From NCBI GenBank assembly GCA_050258035.1, contig JBLMYA010000047.1:1-64000 (forward strand): 64,000 nt of DNA. Reading direction: 5' to 3'. Made by a program: the position numbers and the translations under genes. Below are positions 38,888 through 47,988 of the stretch, in pieces; the first letter of the stretch is position 1, and each line of letters begins with the position of its first letter. Below the pieces are notes generated by a model, which was not told the DNA's origin, did no database searches, and was given only the letters and a program-made list of their open reading frames with translations. Source of the DNA: DATBLE01 sp050258035. GTDB taxonomy: Bacteria; Actinomycetota; Thermoleophilia; Gaiellales; Gaiellaceae.

Positions 38888-40081
38888 TCAGTGCGTCGGA
38901 GGCTCCAACCCGGACGTGTCGATCCCCTTTCGTTCGAGCAGCTCTCGGTAGAGCCGGTCGACGTCGTCGACCAGGCGGTCGACCGCGTAGCGCGTCGCCA
39001 TCCGGTCTCGGCCGGCGGCGCCCATCCGCGCCCGTAGCTCCGGATCGCGGGCGAGCTCCGCGAGCCGCGACCCCAGCTCGTCGACGGCCGCCGGCGCGAC
39101 GAGGAAACCGTCCACCCCGTCGTCGACCACGTCCGGGACGCCCCCGACTCGGGTCGCGACCACGGGACAGCCGCTCGCCAGCGCCTCGATCGCCGTCACC
39201 GGCGTCCCTTCGTTTCCCGACGGGAGGACGAAGACGTCGAAGGCGGCGAAGAACCGGCCCACGTCCTCCTGGTAGCCGGGGAACAGGCAGTGACGGACGA
39301 TCCCGAGCTCGCCGGCCAGCTCCTCGGCGCCGCTCCGGTCTGGCCCGTCCCCGACCATGCAGAGGATTGCGTCCACACCCTCGTCCCTGAGGGCGCGAAA
39401 GCCCCTCAGCACCACGTCGGTGCGCTTCACGCCGGTCATGCGACCGATCCAGCCGACGACGAAGCGATGGTCGGGTATCCCCATCACGCGCCTCGTCTCG
39501 GCCCTCGCCGCTCCGTCGGAGGAAACGCGGGTGTCGAGCTCGATGCCGAGGCGGATGACCCGGAACTTGGATGCGGGCGCGACGCCGAGGGCGACGAGCT
39601 CGTCGCGGACCTCGGGGCTGACCGCGACGAGCATGTCGGTGATCCGCGCGAGCAGCCGTTCGAGCAGCCGGAAGACGCCCGTCCAGAAACGGCCGAAGTA
39701 GCCGCGCAGGACGTGGCCGTGGAAGGTGTGCACGATGATCGGGGGGCGTGAGCGGCCGGCGAGCAGCGCGGCGGCGCGACCGACGGCTCCCGCCTTCGCC
39801 GTGTGCGTGTGGAGGATCGTCGGGCGCTCCACGCGCATGATCCGGGCCAGCCGAACGGTCGCGAGCAGGTCACGGATCGGCGAGATGTCACGGTGGAGGT
39901 GGGGGATCGTGACGACCGGCACGCCGAGCTCGTCGGCCACGTACGCCATCGACTGCTCGCCCTGGCCGACGGTCCCCGCGACCAGGATCGTCTCGTAGCC
40001 GCGCTCGCGCAGCCCGCTGGTGAGGTACGAGACGTGCAGGGTCGGCCCGCCCATGTTCAGGCGGGCAATTGCCCTCAGCAC
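38888..40081 (-). CDS. Family 4 glycosyltransferase
   Basis: The 397-residue protein has the GT-B layout: RAIARLNMGGPTLHVSYLTSGL at the N-terminus, ILHTHTAKAGAVGR, FHGHVLRGYF, and the donor-site block VLPSGNEGTPVTAIEALASG with the EX7E-type motif, followed by VVATRVGGVPDVVDDGVDGF. It is a cytoplasmic or membrane-associated retaining enzyme adding a sugar from a nucleotide donor. It follows the epimerase gene on the minus strand after 29 bp and its 3' end faces the glycosidase gene 6 bp away. The start is GTG. Confidence 0.88.
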   Translation of the reverse strand: MLRAIARLNMGGPTLHVSYLTSGLRERGYETILVAGTVGQGEQSMAYVADELGVPVVTIPHLHRDISPIRDLLATVRLARIMRVERPTILHTHTAKAGAVGRAAALLAGRSRPPIIVHTFHGHVLRGYFGRFWTGVFRLLERLLARITDMLVAVSPEVRDELVALGVAPASKFRVIRLGIELDTRVSSDGAARAETRRVMGIPDHRFVVGWIGRMTGVKRTDVVLRGFRALRDEGVDAILCMVGDGPDRSGAEELAGELGIVRHCLFPGYQEDVGRFFAAFDVFVLPSGNEGTPVTAIEALASGCPVVATRVGGVPDVVDDGVDGFLVAPAAVDELGSRLAELARDPELRARMGAAGRDRMATRYAVDRLVDDVDRLYRELLERKGIDTSGLEPPTH

Positions 40082-40110
40082 GCGGATCGGAGCCCGGGCG
40101 GGGGGCAGGG

Positions 40111-41052
40111 TCAGTCCTGCCTGCGGCGCCGTTCCAGATGCTCGACGGTTCGACGGAGACCGTCCTCGAACCCGACGGTCGGCTCGTACCCGAGCATCTC
40201 CCGTGCGGCAGACACGTCGGCCCAGGAATCTCGGATGTCGCCTGCCCGGGGCGGTGCCGTCAGCCGCTCGACCGGCCTGCCGACGATGTGCCCGATCGTG
40301 TCCGCGAGCTCGTTGACGCTCGCCGGGGAGCTGGCCGCGAGATTGAAGATCCTCCCGCTGACCCCCGGCGTGTCGCCGGCCCGGAGGGTTCCGTCGACGA
40401 CGTTCTCGACGTAGGTGAAGTCACGTCGCTGCTCGCCGTCGCCCTCGATCGTCACCGGCCGCCCCGCGGCGATCGCGGTGATGAACAGAGGCACGACGCC
40501 GGCGTACTGCGACGACGGGCTCTGCCGGGGACCGAAGACGTTGAAGTAGCGCACGACGACGCTCTCGAACCGCTCGTAGACGCGGGAGAACGAGATGCAG
40601 TAGCGCTCGGCCGCGAGCTTCGCGACGCCGTAGGGCGAGAGCGGGTCGGGCGCGGCATCCTCGGCGGCGGGCAGGGCGCCGCGAGACCCGTACACCGACG
40701 AGCTCGACGAGTAGACGACCCGCCGCACGCCCTCGTCGCGGGCGGCGAGGAGGACGTTCAGCGTCCCCTCGACGTTCACGGCGCTCGAGGTGAGCGGATC
40801 CTGCACGGAGCGCGGGACGGAGCCGAGCGCCCCGAGGTGGTAGACGATCTCGGTGCCGCGGACGGCGTTGTGGACGCGCTCGTAACTGCGCAGCTCGCCC
40901 TCCACCACCTCGATGTCGAGACCCTCGAGGTTCGCCCGGTTGCCGGTGGAGAAGTTGTCGAGCACGCGAACCTCGTCCCCACGCCCCAGGAGCGCGCGGA
41001 CGAGGTTGGAGCCGATGAAGCCCGCGCCGCCGGTGACGAGCACCTTCGCCAT
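40111..41052 (-). CDS. NAD-dependent UDP-sugar epimerase (GalE-like extended SDR)
   Basis: The 313-residue protein starts MAKVLVTGGAGFIGSNL (GxxGxxG). It has the catalytic Ser region VVYSSSSSVYGSRGALP, the Tyr-xxx-Lys pair SPYGVAKLAAE, and NVFGPRQSPSSQYAGVVPLF with the C-terminal IEGDGEQRRDFTYVENVVDG. These are typical of 4-epimerases acting on UDP-glucose, UDP-GlcNAc or UDP-uronate; the substrate cannot be fixed from sequence. It would supply a donor for the nearby glycosyltransferases. Confidence 0.87.
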   Translation of the reverse strand: MAKVLVTGGAGFIGSNLVRALLGRGDEVRVLDNFSTGNRANLEGLDIEVVEGELRSYERVHNAVRGTEIVYHLGALGSVPRSVQDPLTSSAVNVEGTLNVLLAARDEGVRRVVYSSSSSVYGSRGALPAAEDAAPDPLSPYGVAKLAAERYCISFSRVYERFESVVVRYFNVFGPRQSPSSQYAGVVPLFITAIAAGRPVTIEGDGEQRRDFTYVENVVDGTLRAGDTPGVSGRIFNLAASSPASVNELADTIGHIVGRPVERLTAPPRAGDIRDSWADVSAAREMLGYEPTVGFEDGLRRTVEHLERRRRQD

Positions 41053-41110
41053 CGGGAAGCCATCGTAGTGACGGCAACGGTGGGACGCCTGCGGTGCCGC
41101 TGTGCACAAC

Positions 41111-41125
41111 CCGACACGGAGTTGG
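41111..41125 (+). repeat. 15-bp match to repeat core (possible relic F)
   Basis: CCGACACGGAGTTGG is identical to the start of copy E at 22001-22015. GGCAACG occurs about 38 bp before it in both places and GTGCACAAC just upstream. The match ends after 15 bp, so it may be a relic or chance. Confidence 0.3.
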
Positions 41126-41141
41126 CCCCGGTCCGTGCGGC

Positions 41142-42587
41142 TTACGTGCCGAGACTCCCGGTACCGTTGCCGGTAGAGGGCGGAGGGACGGCTCCCCACC
41201 CTGGGTGGGGGGTTGCTCGGGATTTCGTTTCGCCCGCCGGAGCCGCTGTCGCGAGCAGCGGTGGGGCGGCGCAGAGGCCGGCGGCGATCCAGAGGACCGC
41301 GTCGAGCGGGATCCCGGAGACGAGGCCGATCGCGGTGAGCACACCGAGCGCCACCAGCAGCCACGACACCGGGAGCAGGGCGTCCGCCGCCGGGGGGCCG
41401 CGGAAGAGCCGGAGCAGGCCGAACGCGAGCGGCGTCAGGAGCGCGCCGAGGAACAGCACGAACCCGACGGTGCCGAGGTCGGAGAGCGCCTGGACGTACG
41501 CGTTCTGGACGCCGTACGGGTGCTGCGGAGAGGGAAACCCCTGCTCCGGCGTCCTCGGGAACTTCCGGTGCAGCAGGGGCAGCAGCGGACCGTACACGGC
41601 GGGGTCGTTGGTCGCCTGCCAGCCTGCGCCGACGACCGGGTGGTCGAGGAAGACCCGCCAGCCGTAGTAGACGAGCATCGTCCGCTGCACGTAGCTCTCG
41701 ACCCCGAGCTGCTCCTCCTTCTTGCCGATCCCCGCGTAGTGGAGGAACGACTTCACGTCGCCGCCGCGGAAGAGCACGACGCCGCCGAAGACGGCGAGCG
41801 AGACGGCGAGGATCGCGACGACGCGCCCTCCCGATCCCCGGGCGACGACGGCGGTCACGACGCCCGCGGCGAGCAGGCCGATCGCTCCCGCCAGCGAGCC
41901 CGAGAGCAGGAGCCCCAGGGCGCCCGCGGCCCCCCCGGCCGCGGCGATGCGCCGGTCGAGCCGCCACGTGGGCAGCGCGATCGCGGCGAGCGCGACGGCA
42001 AGCCCGACGCCCGAGAGAGCGGCGAAGTCGTGGTGCCCGAGGAAGGACGGCTGCCGGTAGCCCGCGGGCCAGCCGCCAGCGATCCGCCAGCCGAAGAACT
42101 GCACCACGGCGAGCGCCGACGCGACGAAGCTCGACGCGACGGCGACGAGCACGAAGAGCATCAGGTCGTCCCACCGGCGCAGGAGCAGCACGGCAGCCGG
42201 GGCGAGCAACGCGTACTCCACGTACTTGCCCGTCGTGACGGCGTGGTCGTGCCAGGGATAGGAGTCCGAGCCGCGCAGCGGGTACACGGTCGCGGCGCAG
42301 ACCCACGCGAGAAAGACGCCGATCGCGATCCAGGCCGGCAGCCCGTTGCGCAGCGGGGTGAGCCCGTCGCGGGCGGCGGCCGCCGCAGCGGCGACCAGGC
42401 AGGCGAGAACAGCCAGGTCGGAGAGGACGATATGCACATGCGTCGAGCCCACCGTCGCGTTCCAGCCCGGCTGGAAGTCGATGTGCACCAGGAGGATCGG
42501 GATCGCGAGCGCGAGCACCCACGCACCGGGGGATGCGCGCGGAAGCAGGACGTCCCGCTGCCTGCGCAAGGACGTCCGAGCCGCCAC
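41142..42587 (-). CDS. O-antigen ligase/polymerase-like protein (Wzy type)
   Basis: The 481-residue membrane protein has about 12 spans and a large external loop (about 285-375) that contains RTMLVYYGWRVFLDHPVVGA then GWQATNDP, and ends in QNAYVQALSDLGTVGFVLFL. This loop with the HN/QN-x-Y-x-Q motif after the VVGAG turn is the Wzy_C signature. Family role: polymerisation of lipid-linked repeat units outside the inner membrane, or ligation. The start is GTG, 26 bp from the divergent flippase start. The last 30 residues (Pro/Gly/Thr-rich) run over a GGGTGGGG palindrome and may be dispensable. Confidence 0.85.
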   Translation of the reverse strand: MAARTSLRRQRDVLLPRASPGAWVLALAIPILLVHIDFQPGWNATVGSTHVHIVLSDLAVLACLVAAAAAAARDGLTPLRNGLPAWIAIGVFLAWVCAATVYPLRGSDSYPWHDHAVTTGKYVEYALLAPAAVLLLRRWDDLMLFVLVAVASSFVASALAVVQFFGWRIAGGWPAGYRQPSFLGHHDFAALSGVGLAVALAAIALPTWRLDRRIAAAGGAAGALGLLLSGSLAGAIGLLAAGVVTAVVARGSGGRVVAILAVSLAVFGGVVLFRGGDVKSFLHYAGIGKKEEQLGVESYVQRTMLVYYGWRVFLDHPVVGAGWQATNDPAVYGPLLPLLHRKFPRTPEQGFPSPQHPYGVQNAYVQALSDLGTVGFVLFLGALLTPLAFGLLRLFRGPPAADALLPVSWLLVALGVLTAIGLVSGIPLDAVLWIAAGLCAAPPLLATAAPAGETKSRATPHPGWGAVPPPSTGNGTGSLGT

Positions 42588-42593
42588 CGGCGG

Positions 42594-42605
42594 CCACTAT
42601 AGTGG
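42594..42605. promoter_or_regulatory. Symmetric bidirectional promoter palindrome CCACTATAGTGG
   Basis: The 12-bp perfect palindrome reads TATAGT on both strands. On the plus strand TATAGT ends 10 bp before the flippase ATG; on the minus strand it ends 8 bp before the polymerase GTG. The entire gap between the starts is 26 bp, so one symmetric -10 region can serve both genes with nearly leaderless messages. Confidence 0.6.
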
Positions 42606-42613
42606 ACGCCCGG

Positions 42614-43897
42614 ATGCAGACGCGCCTCCTGTGGCGGCGCTCCGCTACGGCGCTCGGCCTCTACGGAAGCGTTGCACTCGGGTTCCTGGCAAGCATCGTG
42701 GCAGCGCGCCGGCTCGGCCCGGATCAGTACGGGCTGTTCACGCTCGCGATCTTCGCCGCCGGCTTCCTCCAGGTGCTGCTCGACCTGACGGTGGAGGAGG
42801 CGATGATCAAGTACGGCTTCCGGTACACGACCACCGCCCGCTGGGGACGTCTCCGCTGGCTCTACCGCCGCGCGATGGTGCTCAAGACGCTCGGCGCGCT
42901 GCTGGCCGCGGTCGCGCTCGGGATCGTCGCCCCGTTCGCGGACACGCTGTTCAACGCCGACGGGTTGCGCACCCCGTTCCTGATCGCGGCGCTGCTGCCG
43001 CTGTCGTACATCCCGGAGGCCCCGGCCGGGGCAGCGCTCGTCCTCACCGGCCGGTACGACGTCCGCGCCGCCTACACGCTGCTGACCCAGCTCCTGCGGG
43101 CGATCGGCCTCGTGGTCGGGTCGCGCTACGGCGTCGGCGGGGCAGTGCTCGGTCTCGTGCTCGGCCAGGTCGCCGGCTCGGCGGCGGTCGGCCGGGCGGC
43201 GGTCTCCGTGTTCAGCCGCTTCCCCGCAGCATCGCCCGAGCCGCTCGGCGAGGACCGGCGCGAGATCGTCCGGTTCGTGATCCGCTCCAGCGTCGGGTCG
43301 GGCATCGTCTCGCTGCGGACGGCGATCGTCCCGCTCCTGCTCGGGGCGGTCTCCGTGCCGAGGGAGGTCGGCTACTTCCGCGCCGGCCAGGCCCCGCTGA
43401 CGGGGCTCACCGCGCTCACCGCACCCGCCCGGCTGATCCTGATCACCGAGCAGACGCGGGACTGGGAGTCCGGAGCGCCCCAGCGCGTCTTCGCCGGCCT
43501 GCGCCGCTACAGCCTGACTGCGCTCGTGGCGATGGTCGTGTCCGTGCCGTTCCTCTACTGGTGGATGCCGACGCTGATCCGGATCGTGTTCACCGACAAG
43601 TACGCGCCGGCCACCGACGCCGCCCGCCTGATGCTGCTCGCCGGCGCCGTCGGACTCGTCTTCGCGTGGACGAAGTCGCTTCCGGTCTCGGTCGGACGGC
43701 CCGAGCTGCGGATCGCCACGCACGGGATCGAGACGCTCGTGCTGATCCCGCTCGTGCTCGTGTTCGGCTCGATCTGGGACGCGACCGGTGCCGCCGCCGC
43801 GGTGCTCGTCGCGACGACCGTGTTCGCGCTCGCCTGGGCGGTCGCCGTCGTCCGCCTGCAACGCGAGCACGCCGCCGGGCAGGCGGCGACCTCGTGA
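42614..43897 (+). CDS. Wzx-type polysaccharide flippase
   Basis: The 427-residue protein has about 12 hydrophobic spans. The N-terminus TALGLYGSVALGFLASIVAA followed by RRLGPDQYGLFTLAIFAAGF is typical of the polysaccharide-transport branch of the MOP superfamily. It would flip lipid-linked sugar repeat units from the inner to the outer face of the membrane and so feed the divergently transcribed Wzy-like polymerase. The ATG was preferred over an upstream frame because it follows the shared promoter directly. Confidence 0.87.
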   Translation: MQTRLLWRRSATALGLYGSVALGFLASIVAARRLGPDQYGLFTLAIFAAGFLQVLLDLTVEEAMIKYGFRYTTTARWGRLRWLYRRAMVLKTLGALLAAVALGIVAPFADTLFNADGLRTPFLIAALLPLSYIPEAPAGAALVLTGRYDVRAAYTLLTQLLRAIGLVVGSRYGVGGAVLGLVLGQVAGSAAVGRAAVSVFSRFPAASPEPLGEDRREIVRFVIRSSVGSGIVSLRTAIVPLLLGAVSVPREVGYFRAGQAPLTGLTALTAPARLILITEQTRDWESGAPQRVFAGLRRYSLTALVAMVVSVPFLYWWMPTLIRIVFTDKYAPATDAARLMLLAGAVGLVFAWTKSLPVSVGRPELRIATHGIETLVLIPLVLVFGSIWDATGAAAAVLVATTVFALAWAVAVVRLQREHAAGQAATS

Positions 43898-43951
43898 GGT
43901 CGCTCGCCCCCTGCTCGCTCGCGTGGTGGAAACCATGTTCCCCCCGCCCCG

Positions 43952-43978
43952 CTCACAGGCTGGCGGCCGGCCTGTGAG
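43952..43978 (+). promoter_or_regulatory. Hairpin covering the start of a glycosyltransferase gene
   Basis: CTCACAGGC and its exact complement GCCTGTGAG are separated by 9 bp, 54 bp after the flippase stop. The right arm contains the GTG start codon of the next gene, so the hairpin could end the flippase message or hide the start codon. Confidence 0.4.
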
Positions 43979-45101
43979 GGTGCTGATCGTCACCGGGATC
44001 TGGCCGCCCGACGTCGGCGGCCCGGCGAGCCACGCGCCGGAGGTGGCGGCGTTCCTGCGCGGCCGTGGCCACGAGGTGGAGGTCGTGACGACCGCCGCCG
44101 CTGCGCCGGCAGCCGAGGCGTATCCCGTCCACTGGATCTCGCGGGGTCAGCCGGTCCTCCTGCGCTACGTCCGCGGCGCCCTGCTCGTCGGGCGTGTCGC
44201 GCGCGGGTCGGACGTCGTGTACTCGACGGGGATGTACGGACGCACCTTCGTCGGCGGGCTGCTCGCGCACGTCCCCCGGGTGGTGAAGCTGACCGGCGAT
44301 CCCGCCTACGAGCGCGCCGTCCGGTACGGGTTGACGCGGCTCGACATCGGCGACTTCGAGCGCTCGCGCGACCTCCGGGTCTCCTGGCTCAAGGCGATGC
44401 GCAACGTGACTCTGTGGGGCGCCGCCCGCTACGCCTGCCCGAGCAGGTCGCTGCGCGACTTCGCCGCCCGCTGGCGCCTCGTCCGCCCCGACCGGATCGC
44501 CGTCGTCCCCAATCCGATCTCGGTGCCCGACCCGGGCGACCGCGACGAGCTTCGCCGGCGCCACGGGTTCCACGGCCCGACGCTCGTCTACGCCGGGCGG
44601 CTCGTCCTCCAGAAGTCGCTCGACGTCGCTCTTCGCGCTGTTGCCCGCTGCGAAGGCGTCACGCTCGTCCTGGCGGGCGACGGGCCCGTGCGGGCGGGTC
44701 TCGAGTCGCTCGTCGGCGAGCTCGGCCTCCACGAGCGGGCGCGCTTCCTCGGCCCACAGCCGCGTGAGCGCGTGTTCGAGCTCCTCGCCGCCGCCGACGC
44801 TGAGCTGCTCTCGTCCGGCTGGGAGAACTTCCCCCACTCGGTCGTCGAGGGCTTGGCGGTGGGGACCCCGGTGATCGCGACCGGCGTCGGCGGCGTGCGC
44901 GAGATCGTCACCGACGGGGTCAACGGCCTGCTCGTCCCGCCGCACGACCCCGAGGCCCTCGCCGGCGCGGTTCGGCGTTTCTTCGCCGACGAGGCGCTCC
45001 GGGACCGTCTGCGCGCCGCCGCACCGGTGTCGGTGGACGACTACGCGCCCGAGCGGGTCTACACCCTCATCGAGCAGCTGCTCGAGGAGGCTGCCGCGTG
45101 A
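43974..45101 (+). CDS. Family 4 glycosyltransferase
   Basis: The 375-residue GT-B enzyme has VRVLIVTGIWPPDVGGPASH at the N-terminus, the hinge VVPNPISVPDPGD, VYAGRLVLQKSLDVALRAVA, and the donor motif LLSSGWENFPHSVVEGLAVG followed by VIATGVGGVREIVTDGVNGL. It is the first of six consecutive plus-strand genes linked by overlaps or gaps under 5 bp, ending at 50.1 kb. Another GTG lies two codons downstream. Acceptor and donor are unknown. Confidence 0.87.
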   Translation: MRVLIVTGIWPPDVGGPASHAPEVAAFLRGRGHEVEVVTTAAAAPAAEAYPVHWISRGQPVLLRYVRGALLVGRVARGSDVVYSTGMYGRTFVGGLLAHVPRVVKLTGDPAYERAVRYGLTRLDIGDFERSRDLRVSWLKAMRNVTLWGAARYACPSRSLRDFAARWRLVRPDRIAVVPNPISVPDPGDRDELRRRHGFHGPTLVYAGRLVLQKSLDVALRAVARCEGVTLVLAGDGPVRAGLESLVGELGLHERARFLGPQPRERVFELLAAADAELLSSGWENFPHSVVEGLAVGTPVIATGVGGVREIVTDGVNGLLVPPHDPEALAGAVRRFFADEALRDRLRAAAPVSVDDYAPERVYTLIEQLLEEAAA

Positions 45102-46216
45102 CCCGCAAGCCTCGCCTCCTGATGATCGGCCGGACGCGCTACCGGCTACCGCTCAGCGAGACCCTGCGCCTCAAGTTCGACGCCCTGGCAGAGCGGTTCG
45201 ACGTGCGCGTGCTGGCGAGCGGCGTCGTCGGCTCGCCACGGCGGGACAACGTGTTCGAGCTCGCGGGGCCGTGGCGGCCGCGGTGGCTCGACGGCGCCCT
45301 CTACTTCCTGACGCTGCCGTTCCGAACGCGCCGCGAGCTGCGCACGACGCCGCCGGACGGCGTCCTCGTGCAGGGGGCCCACGAGACGTGGTTCGTGTTG
45401 CTCGGCCGCTCGCTCTCCGGCGTGCGTGCACCGGTGATCCTGGACGTGCACGGCGACTGGCGCTCGCCCACCCGGCTGTACGGCTCGCCGGCGCGCCGTC
45501 TGCTCAACCCGCTCGCCGACCGGATCGCCCTGTCGGCGCTCCACCGGGCCGACGCCGTCCGGACGATCTCCGACTACACCACCGGCCTCGTCCGCTCGAA
45601 CGGCGTCGAGCCGGCGGCGGTCTTCCCTGCATTCATGGACCTGGAGCCGTTCCTCGGGCCGATCGTCCCGATGCCGACCCCGCCGCGCGCGCTCTTCGTC
45701 GGCGTGCTCGAGCACTACAAGGGGATCGACGAGCTGGCCGACGCCTGGCGAATGGTCGCCCCACGGCTGCCCGGTACGACGCTCCACCTCGTCGGGCGGG
45801 GCACGCGGCGGGAGGTGGTCGAGCGGCTCGTCGCCGAGCTCCCGGACCGGACGGAGTGGACGGAGGCACTCCCGACCGACGGGGTCGCGCGCGCTCTCGA
45901 CGAGGCGACCGTGCTCGTCCTGCCGTCGCGCTCCGAGGGCATGGGGCGCGTCCTCGTCGAGGCATTCTGCCGGGGACGGGGAGCGGTGGCGTCGCGGGTC
46001 GGCGGGATCGTCGACCTCGTCCGCGAGGGCGAGAACGGCCTGCTCGTCCCGGCGCAGGACCCGCGGGCGCTGGCAGACGCCCTCTATCGGGTGCTGGCCG
46101 ACCGTGGCCTGGCCGAGCGGCTGGGCGCGCGCGCGGCAGCGAGCGCCGAGACCTGGACCGCGACGCCCGCCGAGTACGCGGCCCGGTTGGAGGCGCTGGT
46201 CGCGGGACTACGATAG
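45098..46216 (+). CDS. Family 4-type glycosyltransferase
   Basis: The 372-residue protein shows a divergent N-terminal half (RLLMIGRTRYRLPLSETLRL) and a typical C-terminal donor half: LFVGVLEHYKGIDELADAWR, then VLVLPSRSEGMGRVLVEAFC and AVASRVGGIVDLVREGENGL. Instead of the usual acceptor-side HxH motif it has DVHGDWRSPTRLYGSP. Its GTG start overlaps the preceding stop (GTGA), so translation is coupled. Confidence 0.85.
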   Translation: MTRKPRLLMIGRTRYRLPLSETLRLKFDALAERFDVRVLASGVVGSPRRDNVFELAGPWRPRWLDGALYFLTLPFRTRRELRTTPPDGVLVQGAHETWFVLLGRSLSGVRAPVILDVHGDWRSPTRLYGSPARRLLNPLADRIALSALHRADAVRTISDYTTGLVRSNGVEPAAVFPAFMDLEPFLGPIVPMPTPPRALFVGVLEHYKGIDELADAWRMVAPRLPGTTLHLVGRGTRREVVERLVAELPDRTEWTEALPTDGVARALDEATVLVLPSRSEGMGRVLVEAFCRGRGAVASRVGGIVDLVREGENGLLVPAQDPRALADALYRVLADRGLAERLGARAAASAETWTATPAEYAARLEALVAGLR

Positions 46217-46220
46217 GCGC

Positions 46221-47114
46221 GTGCGTGCCGACCGCATCAAGCAGGCGCTGAAGAACGGGGTGTACCGCGCGCTCGGCGAGACCGCCGCCGGCGTGGGGGC
46301 CGTCGACGGCCGAGAGCAGCGGACGCTGCGCGTCCTCATGTACCACAAGGTGAACGACGTCCCCGAGAACTCCGTCACCGTCCCGGTCGGCCTGTTCGAC
46401 GAGCAGATGGCGCAGCTCGGCGATCTCGGCTACCGGCCGGTGACGCTCGACGCCGTGCTCGACCACTACCTGCTCGGGACGCCCCTCCCGGCGGGTGCGG
46501 TCCTCATCACCTTCGACGACGGCTACCGCGACAACCTCCTGAACGCGGCGCCGGTGCTCCAGAAGTACGGCTTTCCGGCGGTCGTCTTCGTCCCGGTCGG
46601 CTACCTCTCGGGGACGAGGCCGTTGCCGCACGACGAGCACCTGGCTGCACGCGGCGTCGTCAACCCTCCGCTGTCGTGGGACGACCTGGCCGAGCTCGAG
46701 ACCGCCGGGATCCGGGTCGAGTCGCACGGCATCGGGCACCGGCCGCTCGCCGATCTGGAGGTGGACGAGGCGGCGCGAGAGATCACGCTCTCCAAGCTCC
46801 GGCTCGAGGACCGTCTCCAGCGTCCCGTGCGCGCGTTCGCGTACGTGAAGGGCTCCGAGGCCCACTACCGCCTCGTGCACCTCAGCCTGCTCAAGCAGGC
46901 CGGCTACGACGTCGCGTTCACGTCGATCTCCGGTGCCAATGCGCCGAGCACCGACCCGCTCCAGCTCCACCGCTACAACGTCGAGCCGTATCCGCCCCGG
47001 ACGTTCGAGCTCGTCCTCTCCGGGGCGTGCGACCTGATCGCCGTCAAGGACACGGTTGCCGGCACGCACGCGCGCCGCGTCTTCAACGCGGCGCTCGGCA
47101 CCTCCAGCAAGTGA
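46221..47114 (+). CDS. Polysaccharide deacetylase (NodB homology, carbohydrate esterase 4)
   Basis: The 297-residue protein has LRVLMYHKVND, the catalytic and metal Asp pair in LITFDDGYRDNL, and the metal His pair in VESHGIGHRPLADL (HxxxH). A later FAYVKGSEAHY corresponds to motif 3 but lacks the usual RxPxG sequence, reading AYVKG. Such enzymes remove acetyl groups from GlcNAc-like residues of a polymer or lipid-linked sugar. No signal peptide is present, so it may act inside the cell. The GTG start follows the preceding stop by 4 bp. Confidence 0.82.
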   Translation: MRADRIKQALKNGVYRALGETAAGVGAVDGREQRTLRVLMYHKVNDVPENSVTVPVGLFDEQMAQLGDLGYRPVTLDAVLDHYLLGTPLPAGAVLITFDDGYRDNLLNAAPVLQKYGFPAVVFVPVGYLSGTRPLPHDEHLAARGVVNPPLSWDDLAELETAGIRVESHGIGHRPLADLEVDEAAREITLSKLRLEDRLQRPVRAFAYVKGSEAHYRLVHLSLLKQAGYDVAFTSISGANAPSTDPLQLHRYNVEPYPPRTFELVLSGACDLIAVKDTVAGTHARRVFNAALGTSSK

Positions 47115-47986
47115 GCTCGTTCGAGCTCGCGTCGTTCACGCCGGAGGAACGCGACGAGTACCTCGCGCTGCTCGACCGGGCGTGGGGCCACCAGGGGCTC
47201 TCCGGCGACGAGTTCGACTGGTGGTTCCTGCGCAACCCGACCGGGTCGCTGATGTCGGTCGCACGGATCGACGGCCGGGTGGTGGGGGTCGCCGGGCACA
47301 CGCTGCTGCGGATGGTGCTCGGCGGCGAGGAGCGGCCGGCGTCGTTCTCGGTCCACGCGACCACGCTGCCGGAGGCGCGCGGGCTCGGGATCTTCCGGGA
47401 GCTGGAGCGGAAGCACGAGCGCGAGGCGCAGGAGCGGGGCGTCGCGGTGGTGCTCGGGTTCGCGAGCGCCCCGACCGCGCCGATCTTCCTCGGCCCGCTC
47501 GGCTGGACGGAGATCGGGCGGCTGCGGATCTGGGCGCGGCCGGTCGTGCGGCGCGGCGATGTGACATGCGTTCCGGCGCTGGACGTCGGCGGAGACGCGG
47601 CGGCGTCGTGGCCGAATCATGTGGTCCGGGACACGCAGCACCTCACCTGGCGCTACCTCGACTCCCCCCGGGGCTACGTCCCGGTCCGGAGCGGCGACGG
47701 CTACGCGGTCGTCTGGCCTGCGAAGCCGCACCGGGGACGCACGATCGCGGTTCTCGCCGACCTCGCCGGGACCGACGTCCACGGACTGCTGCTCGCGGCC
47801 GCGCGGGTGTCGCAGGCGCGAGTCCTGTTCGGCCTGCCTGCGCCCGGGCAGCACGGTGCGTTCCTGCGCGCCGGGTTCCTCCCGACGAACCGGACGCTGC
47901 ACTTCATGGGCAAGGCGCTCGCCGGCCGGCTCGACGCCGATCCGGCCGCCTGGCGATTCACGCTCGGCGACACCGACTTCTTCTAG
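47111..47986 (+). CDS. GNAT-type acyltransferase-like protein
   Basis: The 291-residue protein resembles a double GNAT fold: the first half has LMSVARIDGRVVGVAGHTLL and LPEARGLGIFRELERKHERE, matching the acetyl-CoA loop (RGxGxx). The second half, with LTWRYLDSPRGYVPVRSGDG, looks like a second domain of the kind seen in FemAB or EpsK-region proteins. It probably transfers an acyl group to a sugar or amino sugar of the polymer, an inference from context. The GTG start overlaps the previous stop (GTGA). Confidence 0.72.
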   Translation: MSSFELASFTPEERDEYLALLDRAWGHQGLSGDEFDWWFLRNPTGSLMSVARIDGRVVGVAGHTLLRMVLGGEERPASFSVHATTLPEARGLGIFRELERKHEREAQERGVAVVLGFASAPTAPIFLGPLGWTEIGRLRIWARPVVRRGDVTCVPALDVGGDAAASWPNHVVRDTQHLTWRYLDSPRGYVPVRSGDGYAVVWPAKPHRGRTIAVLADLAGTDVHGLLLAAARVSQARVLFGLPAPGQHGAFLRAGFLPTNRTLHFMGKALAGRLDADPAAWRFTLGDTDFF

Positions 47987-47988
47987 GG

